A stretch of DNA of 64,000 nucleotides from Prorocentrum cordatum (GCA_963575745.1 CAUYUJ010000914.1:173290-237289), one strand, 5' to 3'. Numbered from the stretch's first letter, positions 32,061-45,304 are shown. Notes: a model not told the origin generated them from the letters alone. Numbers and translations: made by a program.

Positions 32061-34415
32061 GCTTTCCTAGATGCTCCAACTCCTAGGTACGTCGCACTGG
32101 GATAATCGATACGGCTCTTGTTTAGCTACGAGTACATATGTATATATATATACATAAACACACATTTGTACACATGAATAGAAATGCTTATATACCGTTC
32201 AATCTGGCACCCATCGCTGGAACACATGTCTACCAACAATAAATACGAACAGATACGGCGCCATATCACTGCCACGCCGAGTCTGCTCATTGACAGCGAA
32301 CAGGGAAGACAATGCACATGCCAGTCAGGACGACAACGATAAGGATGATGATGATGAGGAGGAGGAGGAGGAAGTGTCGTGGGAAATCGTGACGAACCGA
32401 TGGGGTGAGGGGGGACGGCGGGCGAGCCGAACGATCACAGCGACGAGGAGGACGAAGCAGAGAAACCATTCTCTTCAATCGTTGCTCTATTTCATATCCG
32501 TCCTGGCCCCCCCTCCTCCACGTCATCCTCCCAACGTTCCCTCCTACTCCACCTCGCTTGTCTTGCCTCCTCGTCGCACGCCCTCGTCCTCCTCTTCGTC
32601 CGCGCTCACCGTCCGAACCACTCATCCCCATGCCTCCACATCATGATTCTTAATGCACCGTCATCGAACTTCATATCCCACCTCCCGCCTCTGATTCGTC
32701 CTCACATTTCTCCTCCTGCTCCTCCTCCTTCTCCTCCTCCTCGTTTTACGCCCCCGTATTCCTCCCAATTTCGCCCTCAAGAGTCCCGTGTTTTACCCCC
32801 CATTTCCGTCAACCTCCTCGGCACTCCCCCGCGATGGTCACCCTCCTGCTCTTCCTCGTCATCCCCATTACCGCCATTGCGATCGTCCTTCGCGTCCTCT
32901 GCGCACGCCAGCGATCGACCACTCGCGCTCTACACTCCTCTTAGATCCTCCTCATCCGCCCTCCTCGGTGCTCATTGTCTCTTCTCATTGCCCGCACCAC
33001 CCCCTTTCACTTTCGATTTGACACATCCTCCTCGTCGTCGTCCTCCGCCTCCTCCTCATCTTTGCGTTCCCCCTCCTACGGATTCCTGTTCCTTCCCCGT
33101 TCTCTTCTAAATCTCGTTCCATCGTTGTTATGAATCCTACTCCTCATCGTTTTTGTCGTCGTCGCGCGTCCCCTCACTCCTCATCGCTACGGTTTCCCAC
33201 GATCCCCATCCCATTGCTCATTGCTTCGGCCAGTCTTGTAGATCCTGTTCGTTCCGAGGGCACAGCCAACAGCATCCGTTCTGACAACATTTGATACACA
33301 TAGGTACGGCGCGGCAATGTCATTCTTCGAAAATTAGATACGAATAGATATGTTCTCTTGAAGAGAAATCGATACGCTCCCAACTGTCTGGATACGCTTG
33401 ACAAATACATACGTTTCGATACGGCGGCGCTCCCGTGCAGGCCCGGGGAGCGCATCTAAAATGCGTATCTCGCTTGTCGCCGTTGCAGAAAAGTCGATAC
33501 GATAGACTTCTCACCTGCACCAGGGCGCGATCGCATCTAAACGCATATGTTATTTTTACATGCGTCTTGCAGGGGAAGCCCAAACAGATGGAAACGAGGG
33601 AAGGGTAGGGCCGGGTAGGGGTAGAGGGACCTCTTCCTCCGCTGAGGAGGGGGCCCACGCGACCCTGGCGACTCGAAGGCGCCGCGCTGGCGGGGTGTCC
33701 CGCAGTGCCCGGCGAATGGAAGCCACTTCCAGGTCCAGGGTCTACTTGTTGTGACGGGCACAGCGGGCGGCAGGCGCGGTCGCCGACGCCCCGTACAGTC
33801 GGGCCCCGCAGGCGCGGAACCCAGGCTCCGCGCCTTGCGCTCTCAGACCGAACGCGCATGCCCGCAGATGTGCGCGCGCCGTGGCGGATCACGGCGGGCA
33901 AAGTGTGGCTGCTTGCGGCCCTGCGGGGGCTCGCTCTCGCCGGGTCCTGGGGCGACATCTGCGACCGTCGAAAAACGACTCCGGGTGAAAATCGGGCCCC
34001 GGGAAAAGGGGTCGGGACTTCCAGGGGCCCCGTGCAGAAAAAAGCAAGACATCAGGATGCGCACTCGGACCGAACATGCATCGGCATTGATGTTATCCCT
34101 ACGCGCTGTAACAAGGGAATTCGGCAGGCGCTTTGCCCCGGCAGACGTGTGAACAAATAGGAGACCGCTTGATGATCGCAAAACTGTTGCAATCATCGCG
34201 CGACCTGCCCTTGGCAACGAAACCACCCGCTCACGAAAACCGAATCCGTGAACGTGATTGTCAACGATCTTTGCGCCACAACCAGGCCGCTTGTCTTGCA
34301 CCGAATGGGACAAGTGACCGCGCTTGTGATGAGTCCGTGCCTCGCGCGGGACGTCAGCATCGCATGACGTAGACGGCCATCTGCAACACACTCGGATCTG
34401 ACATCTGCTCAATCT
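32061..34415. other. No gene seen
   Basis: Less GC-rich DNA with TCCTC patches (32330-33100) and scattered GATACG motifs (33290-33500). A TTAGATACGAATAGAT block is shared by the areas near 31430 and 33342. 33975-34035 resembles 37335-37385 (GGAAAAGGG...GGGACTT). No supportable coding. Confidence 0.35.
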
Positions 34416-34419
34416 TTAG

Positions 34420-34663
34420 AGGCCTCCTGGATCCTAGATGGGGTCCGAGAAAATGGGGTCCAAGGTTCGCGACGTATCGCCAATGCAGCATGCATCGTCG
34501 ATGCATCGGCGATGCATCGGCGATGCATCGGCGATACATCGGCGACGCATCCGCGACGTCGGCGTGGGGAAAATCGGGCTCCACATCGAGCCCTCTCGTC
34601 GATGCATCGGCGATGCGGCGCGATCCTCCGACCCCATCTACTCGGACCCCATCAAGGAGGCCT
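34420..34663. mobile_element. MITE-like element with terminal inverted repeats
   Basis: The left end (34420-34461) and the reverse complement of the right end (34630-34663) share AGGCCTCCT, GATGGGGTCCGAG and ATGGGGTC, with a short extra piece in the left arm. The interior (34490-34551) holds 11-bp tandem units CGGCGATGCAT. The element is about 244 bp and non-coding. Confidence 0.65.
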
Positions 34664-35020
34664 AGAATCTTGTAGTGGAACATGAATGCTCGTCGGGAGT
34701 GGCACAGCGCTGCCCACGAATGAGCGGCACCCGCGACACGAAGCGACGGCCCCGAATGCGGTGCGTCAGACTGCCTGGGAAGACTACTAAGCCAGGCAAA
34801 CCACCCAGGACTTCCCAGGACATGCGAAACAGTCAACCCGTGGAGTAAGGATGCACGGTGAGGATGCAAGAGCTTTGGAAAGCCACGTTGACGTTTTTCG
34901 AGGAGGACTCGCCAGCGAAAGTTTCCAGGGATGGGCCTAAGGGGCCAGGGTGCAAGGGTAACCCTAGAACACTCCACCATCCTTACTATGCAGGTTGCTT
35001 GAACCTTCATAACCCCGCAA

Positions 35021-35136
35021 TTCGCCGGCCCAACGGGCCAGAGGCGTGCTAAGATCTCCGGTAACTGCTCAACAATATTTCTAGTTCGCGCGCGCGGGGC
35101 GGGCCCTGGGGGTCCCCGGACGAAAAATACCCCGGC
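35021..35136. repeat. 116-bp dispersed repeat, copy 1
   Basis: Starts TTCGCCGGCCCAACGGGCCA and ends ACCCCGGC. A diverged copy lies at 38781-38896, just before the assembly gap. The bases after it (35137-35198) are short GACTCCCGGCA repeats. Confidence 0.75.
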
Positions 35137-35198
35137 AAGGTCCCGGCAAGGTCCTGGCAGACTCCCGGCAGACTCCCGGCAGACTCCCGGCAAGGTCC

Positions 35199-36330
35199 CT
35201 TTTCGGAGCCCAGGAGGGCTCCAAACGGTCCAAGAGAGGCCCGAGAAGCCCTCCAGACGGTCCAAGAGAGCTGGGAGACGCCGAAATATCACTCCCAAAC
35301 GCCTGCGATGGCCTCAAGACGGCCCAACAGGCCTTCAAGACGCCCCAAGAGGTCCCTAAGCGGCGCCCCAAGAGGGCTCCCACAAGCAAAAATCGTCCCA
35401 TTCCCTTAGGAAAGCGTGCATTTTTTACTATTCCGCCTCTTCGTCTTTCACCCCTTTCAAGGCGGTCCAAGAGGCCTCCAAGATCACCCCAAGACGGCCC
35501 GAGAGACCCTCTAGACCGCTCAAAGACGGCCCAAGAGCGCTCCAAGAAGGCCCAAGAAACCCTCAAGAACTCTTTTTCGGAGCCCAGGAGGGCTCCAAAT
35601 CGGTCCAAGAGAGGCCCGAGAAGCCCTCCAGACGGTCCAAGAGAGCCGGGAGACGCCGAAATATCACTCCCAAACGCCTACGATGCCTCAAGACGGCCCA
35701 ACAGGCCTTCAAGACGCCCCAAAAGGTCCTAGATGGTCCAATAAAGCGGCGTGTCCCAATGAGGGCTTTTTCCACTAGAAACATCGTTCCATATCTTCCC
35801 GGAAAAGTGCATTTTTAAACATATCCGATCCTTCGTCTTTCACACCTTTCAAGGCGGTCCAAGAGGCCCCCAAGATCACCCCAAGACGGCCCGAGAGACC
35901 CTCTAGACCGCCCAAGAGCGCTCCAAGAAGGCCCAAGAAACCCTCAAGAACTTTTTGTTCGGAGCCCAGGAGGGCTCCAAATCGGTCCAAGAGGGGCCCG
36001 AGAAGCCCTCCAGACGGTCCAAGAGAGCTGGGAGACGCCGAAATATCACCCCCAAGCGCCTGCGATGGCCTCAAGACGGCCCAACAGGCCTTCAAGACGC
36101 CCCAAGAGGTCCCTAAGCGGCCTCCCAAGAGGGCTCCCACAAGCAAAAATCGTCCCATTCCCTTAGGAGAGCGTGCATTTCTAACATATCCGCCTCTTCG
36201 TCTTTCACACCTTTCAAGGCGGTCCAAGAGGCCCCCAAGATCACCCCAAGACGGCCCGAGAGACCCTCAAGACCGCTCAAAGACGGCCCAACAGCGCTCC
36301 AAGAAGGCCCAAGAAACCCTCAAAACGGTC
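35199..36330. repeat. Three tandem ~375-bp units, CCAAGA-rich
   Basis: Units start CTTTTCGGAGCCCAGG or a variant at 35199, 35572 and 35951. Each holds CCAAGA-rich sequence plus an AAAATCGTCCCATTCCCTTA block or its variant and TCTTCGTCTTTCAC. Frames across it are repeat translations. Confidence 0.8.
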
Positions 36331-38610
36331 CAAGAGGCCCCAAGACGGCCCCATGATTGAGGTCCACAGGGGCAACCTGAACGGAAATTTTGAGCCTCCC
36401 GCCCAAACACGCCCCCGAAATGCCCCTACAAGCCCCCAAGTAGCCCCACGAAGCCCCCAAGAGAGCCCCAAGCGGCCCCCAACAGGCCGCAAGAAAGCCC
36501 CAAGAGGCCCCCAAGAGACCCCAAGGAAGCTCCCAGGAGGCCCCCAAGAGGCCAGGCAGACCCCCCCAATAGACCACCAAGAGGGCCCACCCAGAGCCAT
36601 CCACGAGGCCTCCCAAAGTTTCCAAGAAGCTCCCACGAAGCTTCCACGGGCTCCCAAGACCCCCCAAGACCCCGCGATGGCACAATACGGGCCGGCGGAA
36701 TGAGCGAAGCGATTCAATAAACAAAAGAACCTCATCACTACTGAGCTTCTGTTGAGCGCCCTGGCAGGGGCTTCCACTCACTGCACAGCTCGCATCGAGT
36801 CAACAGCTTCGTCGAGCCCCAACGACCCCGACCTCCAACGGACTGTCGTTGTCCATGCGCGGGCCCCGAAGAAGTCTCGAGCACTTCGCCAGGGGCTCGT
36901 CCTGGGCCCATGTCCGACGCCCCTGGGGGGCCCCTAAAACGACCCTCCCAGGAGGCCGAGATGGAGGAGAGACGCAGGGATGGAGCAACTCGGTCCTCCC
37001 AGAGCCTCGGGAGTTAGAGGAGCAATGGGGGAGGTTCTCTGCCTGTTCGGCCCGCCCCGCGTCCCCGTGCGCCGCGCCGGAGGACCCACGCCGCCCTCCA
37101 GCGTGTCCCGCGGGCTGCAGCTGCTGCAGCGCTGGAAGGAGTAGATCCCCTCGTCCTCCTGGCGGGGGGGGGGGGGGAGGGGAGAGGGACAGCCCACCAG
37201 CCATGCCATGAAGCCCCAGACGTGCGCGCGTCCTTGAACCAAGACGCGTTGGGAGGCTCTCGGCTGGCTTCGGCCCCCAAGAGCCCTGGCCGGGCTGGGC
37301 CCCAGGAGACCAACAAAAACAGCGCGGGACGAAGCAGACCCCAGGAAAAGGGCCGGGACTTGCCTGGGGACCCCGCACTATCAAAAGAACAGAAACGGAG
37401 CTCGCCATCGCTCGGACGTCCATCCCCCCTTTCGTGTTTCGATGTCGTGCGCTTGTTTTGTCCCGAGATTGTCTCGCTCGAGCGTGCATCCCCCGTGCGT
37501 GCTTCGATGTCGTGTTCATTGCTTCTCTGCAGGAGCCTCCTCGATGGTCCTCGCCGAGAAGAAAAACAACACGTCCGAGCGATGCCACGAAAGGGGCCGT
37601 GCGGGGCCAGAGGTGCGCGCGGCCAGCCCCGCACATGCGGTCACAGGTGAGGCGGCCGCGGGCCGGAGGCAGCGGAGCGCGGGGAGCTCTGGTCGTGCCC
37701 AGGGGCCGCGCGACCACCGGGTGCGCGCAGCATTCGCCTGGACTGGCCACCTCACGTGTGAAGCCAACCTGTTCTCGGCTGCAATCGGACCTGGGACAGA
37801 AGAGCATCCTTCACGAGCATGAGACCCTCCGCCGGCCAAGCTGAAGAAGCATTCGAGGGTACCCTCCCCTCAGATGCACAAGAACATCCCCAACAAACAC
37901 TAAGATATTACGGCAAGCTCCCCGAATCGACCTCGATCTCATACCTCGGTCCGACTGTACACGCAAGAGTGAACTGGGCTAGAGTGACCTGTAGCGCGCG
38001 GCTTTGAGGGGGGCGTGGGGAGGCCAAACCTAAGCACACAAGACGCTACCATCGCATCGCGCTCAGCGATCGGGGGATACTAGCCAGACCCCTGACGTCA
38101 TGATTTTGTCAAAACGTCGACCCCCCGAGGTCTGGACCCATTCACCAGGACTGGTTCTTCGTCAAGGTCCCGGGGCCCGGCGAGGGCCCTCAGAGGCCGA
38201 AAGCGGCGAAAAACCTCCCGTCCTGTTTTTGTTCATGACGCGAGGAGGGGTCTGGGTAGTGAGCCCGCATCAAGCGTCACTCTGGCAAATGTCACTCGTG
38301 TACGCGTATAAAAAGGGCCCGGGGACACACAAATAAATATACACCAGTAACAAGATTCCCCATCGTTTCCCATATGTTCTATGTTTTTGTCTTCCCCCCT
38401 TTGAAAATATTTCCCTAAGTTTTATGGGGAATCGACGATTCATTGTGTCTGTGTGTTTTTGTCCCTCCTGAATGTAGTCGATACACCTGTGCGGATGCCG
38501 CCCGCGCGCCCCTCGCCCGCCGACGCTCGGCGGCTGGGTTGGCCTCCTCTTCGCGGCGCGCACTCGGGGGTGGCGCGAGGGGGGTGGCCTTCGGAGGGGG
38601 GGCGGCACGC
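36331..38610. other. CCAAGA-rich tail, then no convincing gene
   Basis: CCAAGA-type repeats continue to about 36680. 36800-37850 is GC-rich with open frames on both strands that I cannot support as protein. 38095-38205 matches 22862-23000 in inverted orientation. Confidence 0.3.
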
Positions 38611-38613
38611 ACA

Positions 38614-38708
38614 TGAGAAGGCAGGGGCTCCTCTTAGAGAGGTCCGAAGGCTTCCGACACGGCCGCTTGGAAGCCGCGAGGGCTTCTAAGACGGCCCCTG
38701 CCTTCTCA
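38614..38708. repeat. Foldback (inverted repeat)
   Basis: Perfect 15-bp arms TGAGAAGGCAGGGGC and GCCCCTGCCTTCTCA (38614-38628 and 38694-38708) enclose an inner hairpin GGCTTCC...GGAAGCC near 38649-38674. Confidence 0.75.
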
Positions 38709-38780
38709 GGAGCCCCGCCGCCTTCCAGGAAAGCCGCCCCCCCCTTGTGCGCGCTCAAAGGGGGCCCAGGGAGACTTACA

Positions 38781-38896
38781 TTCGCCGGCCCAACGGGCCA
38801 GAAGCGTGCTAAAATCCCTGGCAAGAGTCTGGTAATGCTTCTACCTCGCGCGCGCGTGGCGGGCCTTGGGACCCCCCGCACGAAGAGTACCCCGGC
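38781..38896. repeat. 116-bp dispersed repeat, copy 2
   Basis: Same block as 35021-35136, starting TTCGCCGGCCCAACGGGCCA, abutting the run of N. Confidence 0.75.
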
Positions 38897-38900
38897 TGGC

Positions 38901-39000
38901 NNNNNNNNNNNNNNNNNNNNNNNNNNNNNNNNNNNNNNNNNNNNNNNNNNNNNNNNNNNNNNNNNNNNNNNNNNNNNNNNNNNNNNNNNNNNNNNNNNNN
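38901..39000. other. Assembly gap (100 N)
   Basis: Exactly 100 N, the usual placeholder for a gap of unknown size. The sequences on either side need not be adjacent. Confidence 0.99.
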
Positions 39001-39670
<670 letters not shown>

Positions 39671-39680
39671 GTAGGGGTCG

Positions 39681-41643
39681 AGCTAGCCAGCTCGAGCGAG
39701 TCAAGCATGGCATGCCCAGTCCCACCCGCCCTCCCACAACATAAGAAGCAAAGCTGGCACAACTGGGGGCCGAAGTCACACCGGCCAGCCGGTTTGGTAC
39801 AGCTGATGCGGCCGCGATGGCGGTTGCCGACGGGAACTGGCGAGCGCGTGTTGAATGCCGCGCACGCATTGCCAGACGAGTCGAGAATGGCCCGGTACAC
39901 CGCAGGAAGCCAGAGGTGGCCGTGTCGAGAACGGCCCGGTAAGCCGGGTCCCATTCCTGCCATGCATTTTGCGACGTGGACGACAGGACGTCCATGCGAC
40001 GGTGCCAATGACGGCGACGACTCTAGAAGGATTTGAGCATGCGCTCGCGGCGACGCGCGCGCATGTCGCCCGCGTTGTATTTTTTGCACAGGATTCGCGG
40101 CCTGGGTGCATGACAGAGCATCGCGAGTGCACCGCGCGATGACGTGAAATCGCTGGATTTGACCGAATTCTTAAGATTCCTATGGTTTTCCTATGATTTC
40201 AGCAAGAGAGCCCGGGCAGGAAATGTGTAGAATTTTTGTGAAAAAAGCATAGTGTTTTTGATGTTTTTATGTTGAAATGCTTGCAAACACACGGTGTTCG
40301 GTAGGATTCTGACATGAACGCGCGCGTGTGCTCTTTGTGGTATTTTCTGCAAAGGATTATCGCCGTGGACGACAGGACGTCCACGTCGAAAGGAAAAAAA
40401 AAGAAAAATGATGATTTTGTATTGTTTTTTACAGGTTAGGATGGGACCACCCGGATGCGGCCCCTATCTGCCGGCCTGAGGGGGGAGTAGGAGTATATTC
40501 TAATAAGGAATAAAGATAGGGGTAGGAAGAGGGGGAGGAGGAGGAGGAGGAGGAGGAGGAGGAGGAGGAGGAAAAGGAGGAGGAGGAGGAGGAGGAGGAG
40601 GAGGAGGAGGAGTAGGAATAGGAGTAGGAGTAGGAGTAGGAGTCAAGCTAGCCAGCTCGAGCGAGTCAAGCATGGCATGCCCAGTCCCACCCGCCCTCCC
40701 ACAACATAAGAAGCAAAGCTGGCGCAACTGGGGGCCGAAGTCACACCGGCCAGCCGGTTTGGTACAGCTGATGCGGCCGCGATGGCGGTTGCCGACGGGA
40801 ACTGGCGACCGCGTGTTGAATGCCGCGCACGCATTGCCAGACGAGTCGAGAATGGCCCGGTACACCGCAGGCGTTGGTGCGCGGCGCCGAGGCGAGATCG
40901 ACATGTCACCCCTTCGCGCGGGGTGTGCGCCGCGTCCCATTCCTGCCACGCATTTTGCGACGTGACGACAGCACGACCATGTTGACAAGAAAAACAAAAA
41001 CTGTGTATTGTCTTCTGCATATTAGAATGGGACGGATTGGATGGGCGGGCGCGGGGTGTGCGCCGCGTCCCATTCCTGCCATGCATTTTGCGACGTGGAC
41101 GACAGGACGTCCATGCGACGGTGCCAGTGACGGCGACGACTCTAGAAGGATTTGAGCATGCGCTCGCGGCGACGCGCGCGCATGTCGCCCGCGTGGTATT
41201 TTTTGCACAAGATTCGCGGCCTGGGTGCATGACAGAGCATCGCGAGTGCACCGCGCGATGACGCGAAATCGCTGGATTTGACCGAATTCTTAAGATTCCT
41301 ATGGTTTTCCTATGATAACAGCAAGAGAGCCCGGGCAGGAAATTTGTAACATTTTTGTGAAAAAGCATTGGGTGTTTGATGTTTTTATGTTGAAATGCTT
41401 GCAAACACACGGTGTTCGGTAGGATTCTGACATGAACGCGCGCGTGCGCTCTTTGTGGTAGTTTTTTGCAATGGATTATCGCCGTGGACGACAGGACGTC
41501 CATGTCGAGAGGAGAAAATAAGAAAAATGTTGATTCTGTATTGTTTTTTTTTTTTTCAGGTTAGGATGGGACCACCCGGATGGGGCCCCTATCTGCCGGC
41601 CTGAGGGGGGAGCACGAGTATATTCTAATAAGGAATAAGGATA
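39681..41643. repeat. Tandem duplication of a ~0.9-1 kb non-coding unit
   Basis: Copy 1 (39681-40518) and copy 2 (40646-41643) match along their length; both start AGCTAGCCAGCTCGAGCGAG and end TATTCTAATAAGGAATAA. Copy 2 has about 160 extra bases from an internal duplication (GTGTGCGCCGCGTCCCATTC near 40923 and 41057). Each copy has two TGGACG-ACAGGA-CGTCCA hairpins (39978, 40366, 41096, 41485) and a T-rich tract ending in CAG (40434, 41559). A GGA array (40528-40645) joins the copies. Frames in it are not gene-like. Confidence 0.8.
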
Positions 41644-42228
41644 GGAGTAGGAGGAGGAGGACGAGGAGGAGGAGGAGGAGGAGGAGGAGGAGGAGGAGGA
41701 GAGGAGGGGAGGAGAGAAAGAAGAGGAGTTGGGAGAGGAGGAGAAAGCGGCCATCACCCGCAATGACCTCGTTCCACAATGAACCAGGGGGAGGAGGAGA
41801 AGGAGGAGGAGGGACGGGGAGCAAGAGGAGAAGGAGGCGGAGAGGGAGGAGAAGGAGGAGGAGGCGGAGGAGGAGGAGGAGGACAAAGGAGGAGTAGGAG
41901 GGTAGGAGTAGGAGGAGGAGTAGGAGGAGGAGGAGGAGGAGGAGGAGGAGGAGGAGGAGGAGGAGGAGGAGGAGGAGGAGGAGGACAAAGGAGGAGGAGG
42001 AGGGGGAGGAGGAGGAGGAGGAGGAGGAGGAGGGAGGGGGGGGGAGGGGGAGGGGGGGGGAGGAAGAGGAGGAGGAGGCGGAGGAGGAGGAGTAGGAGCA
42101 GGAGGAGGAAGAGGAGGAGGGGCAAGAGGAGGAGCAGGAGGATGAGGAGAACGAGCAGGAGGAGCAACAGCATTGGGAGGAGGAGGAGGAGGAGGAGGAT
42201 GAGGAGGAGGAGGAGGAGGAGGAGGATC
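41640..42228. repeat. GGA polypurine tract
   Basis: About 590 bases of GGA/GAG units with G runs; no gene. 42229-42820 has no convincing coding apart from a diverged duplicated block (near 42610 and 42780, GGCTTCGGAGG/AGCTTCGGAGG). Confidence 0.9.
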
Positions 42229-42822
42229 TCACACCTTGAATGCCAACATTGTCGACATGTCTTGCTCGGGCGTGCTCTTACTCGCGACGACTGTTTATTC
42301 AAAAACGCAAACCTGTGAGGCTTTATAGGCCTTGAGTCTGGCTCTGGTACGGTGAACGTCGTTCTTTGGGAGGAAGGCGCGCATGCCATGCTCTACGCTC
42401 CATGGCCGCGGCTGTGGCCTCGAGATGGGGCTGGCCCCTGCAGCCACCGACGCATGAAGTAGCCACAGGGGACAAAGCAACTAAGAACGAGTGGCCTTCT
42501 CCTGCGCCAGTCGAAGAACATGTCTACTGCTGAAAAGCTGTTCATACTGGTGAGACCCAAGGGAAATTCTGAGGGAAACCAAAAACTCGGCAACCAGGTG
42601 AGCATTCGAAGGAGGCTTCGGAGGCCTCAAAGAAAGAGGAGGGGGTTGAACAGAACTGGCGGCTGCTCGCTGGCTGGCTGAGATCATTCGGAGAGGGGAA
42701 GGACTCACAGGAGGGGCCGAGGGCAAAAAAGACTTAGCAACTTCGCTCGGGCTCGTTTCGCTCGGAGGGGGGTTCGGAAGCTTCGGAGGAAAAGGGGGGG
42801 CTGAACAAAACTAGAGGCGACT

Positions 42823-43871
42823 TCACTCGGGCTCAGGTCCCCACTCCTCCTGTTCTGCATAACCCCGCCTCTGTGCCTGCGCCCGCGACATGAAGCTTTC
42901 CCGTTCAGCCGGAACCCACGGGGCGGTTGCTTCCAGAATCTCTGGTCCCGAAGCATCATCAACAACAACAATGCCACTCACATTCACATTCACAATGTCA
43001 TCGCCCAGAACATTCACTTGAGTAAAGTCTCGAGAGTCTGCTGAATCTCGCGCTCCATGTGCGCAGCAGGAGCCCGGCCGAACTTGCGCTTCACGTTGGA
43101 AATCTGGCAGATAGCTTCCGCAACCATCCTCCTGGAAAGTGGGTCTCAAAATCAAAGTGTCAGGCGGCGCGACTCCGTCTGATGCACGTTGTCCTGCCTG
43201 CAGAATTGAACGAGCTCGCACTTTTGATCGGTGGTATATTCCCCGTAGTCCGCGAACGCCGTGCTCAGCCCCTTTGCATTCTTGGCTGCGACCGCTTCTC
43301 CTAGAGTCGCCAGGCCCTTCAGTAGACCCCCCATTGCCCATGAGAAAGGCGGGCCCAGCGCGTGACCTTTCCCCTGTTCTTTGGCCTGTGCGCAGCGTAG
43401 ACCGCTGTCTGCTCGCCCATCTGCGCGGCGATCGCACGGTCCGCTGGCAAGATGGAGGCATCGAGCACCACGTCTGCTATGTCCCGCTGCTGTCGGGATA
43501 ACTTCAAGATCTGTCTCATCCGCAGGCAGAGCAGCTGCTGTGTCGGGCCGCTCATCGCGCGTCTGAGTGCGCCCGAGACCTCGGCTGCACCATCCCTGTC
43601 GCCCTGCTTGGCCGCCCTGGCCTTTTCTGAGAGGTTGGGGGTAGTGAAGCTCGCGAAGATGTCGATGCAATAGCAGGCTTGATTCAAAGACTGTGGAACC
43701 GCTCTCTGGGCACATCGGGCGCTTCCAGTCGGGCAAGACCTCCAGTGCCCATGGCATCTGATCTCTTCCCACAAAGCACATGCCATGTCCGTGCGAAGTA
43801 TCTAAATGCCTGCGGGCGTTGTGGACGTCTCGAAATACACTGCGACAATTAGGGCGCTGATTAGTTACCAC
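42823..43871 (-). pseudogene. LINE C-terminal zinc-finger region
   Basis: From the Met at 43871 the frame has two zinc-finger-like pieces at residues 5-65: RPNCRSVFRDVHNARRHLDTSHGHGMC and FESSLLLHRHLRELH, the C2H2-like region often found after the RT in LINE proteins. A frame switch near 43190 leads to a second piece ending EEWGPEPE (stop at 42823). This is the 3' part of the LINE whose RT lies just upstream on the minus strand. Confidence 0.5.
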
Positions 43872-44187
43872 CCCACTATGTAGAATCTATGCCGCTGTGC
43901 GCCCAGGTGTCGAATGTGAGGCCACAGGGGGCCCCGTCCGAGTTCTCTAGCATACATGTAAAGATATGTTCACTTTGTTCTTCTCGTTATTGGAGTTCGG
44001 GAAATAGAGTGCGCCGCATGGCATAGCCAGTAAAAGCCGACGCGCGGAGGAGAGAGGGGTCGCACTTCAGAAACTCATGGGGGGACTCGGAGCCGGGGTC
44101 GGAGGTTTTCACGCCAAGAACATCCCGCGTCTTCCCGGATCAAGGAAACTCTCAGTCCCACTGATCCTTCTGTAAAGCTGCGGATGT

Positions 44188-45304
44188 TCATCGGGCATTT
44201 TCGCCCGCGGGTTCGCGTTGCTGCCCATCTTCCCGCGGGGCTGTAGCGTGGGATCTTCGCCCGCCAGATGGCCAAACATTACAGCTATCGTCTGGCAGTG
44301 GGCGCGTCGATGCTGAAGAATACTCTGCAGCCACTCGATACGTCGCGCGGCGAGCTCGCAACGCGCTGGTAAGATCGGCCATCTGTAGAGGGATCTCTGA
44401 ATTACGTAGAGAGCGAGCGCGAGGGCCGTCGTAGGAAGTGGCACCACCTTTCATCAGCACCTTGAGATACTTCACGACACGCGAATCAACTCGTCTGCAT
44501 TCAGTGGGAGTCAAGGGGGAAGCTGCTAGTCCCGCGACGCCACTCTCTACAACCTTGCTCAATGAGAGTTCTCGTTTGAGACGGTGGAGTCCTCGCTCTT
44601 CCCCGCGCAATTTTATCACTGACCAGCCCGCTTGAATCGCGCGGATGCGGAAGTCGAGCTCCGCCGAGCTGGAGCCCTTCATGCGGTGCCTAGCTCTTAG
44701 ATGGCGGGCGCTGCTTCGAACGGCGCCGATGCCCTCGGGGCATTGATCCTGGAGACGCCTGTTCGAACGAACGGACCCGAGACCAGGTGCAATGTCTTTG
44801 TTGTTGCATGTTCTGGGGAAAATGCCACTTCGCCAGGATGTTGTCCATTGTTTCATCGCCTACTTTGATAGCCTCCAAAGCGCCCGAGACGGAGGACACC
44901 CCCCCCCAAACTCGACGTCGAAACAGGTCATCCGCAAAACCGACCGTGGAGCAATCCAGGGCTGGGGCCCCGATGGCGCTGTAGACGTCGATGGGGGCCC
45001 CGTCTGCCTCGCAGATCCCGCTGCGGCACCGATTAAATGCACCCCCGAACAAGCGCGGCATTTCACAGGAGCCTTGCAGTCCCCCGCTTTGTGTCAGGAA
45101 GGCCTTAACCTTGAGGAATACAGAAATTGTGACCGCACTGTTGATCAGTCGCTGTCGCGCAAATTCTGACATGTCCTCCCGCGCCATCTCCGCAGATTTG
45201 GTCATCAGGTCCAGTGTCGGGAGGCAGTTGAATGCATCTGCCATATCATGTAATCCACAAGTGCGGGAAATCCGCAGCCGTCTCATCGACCGGCCCATTC
45301 GCAA
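44188..45304 (-). pseudogene. LINE reverse transcriptase, broken
   Basis: 45304-44690 has RT motifs A (LHDMADAFNCLP), B (GGLQGSCEMPRLFGGAF) and C (VGFADDLF). A frameshift near 44750 moves into 44856-44188, which carries the post-catalytic 'thumb-like' stretch (AELDFRIRAIQAGW, LHRLKRELSLSKVVESG) typical of dinoflagellate-style LINE proteins. Catalytic Asp residues are present, but the frame is broken. Upstream fragments of the same element are found to 45980 and beyond the inserted repeat at 46.1-47.2 kb. Confidence 0.75.

Noticed and set aside
32126-33110. Ser/Pro-rich frames
   Set aside because: They follow TCC/CTC-rich DNA and show no domain.
34354-36777. Gly/Leu/Trp/Ser-rich minus-strand frames (GASWGLLGA type)
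   Set aside because: Translations of the CCAAGA repeats; the same style appears wherever that repeat occurs.
36800-37807. 335-residue minus-strand frame
   Set aside because: No domain, biased composition and an equally open overlapping frame on each strand; not separable from GC-driven openness.
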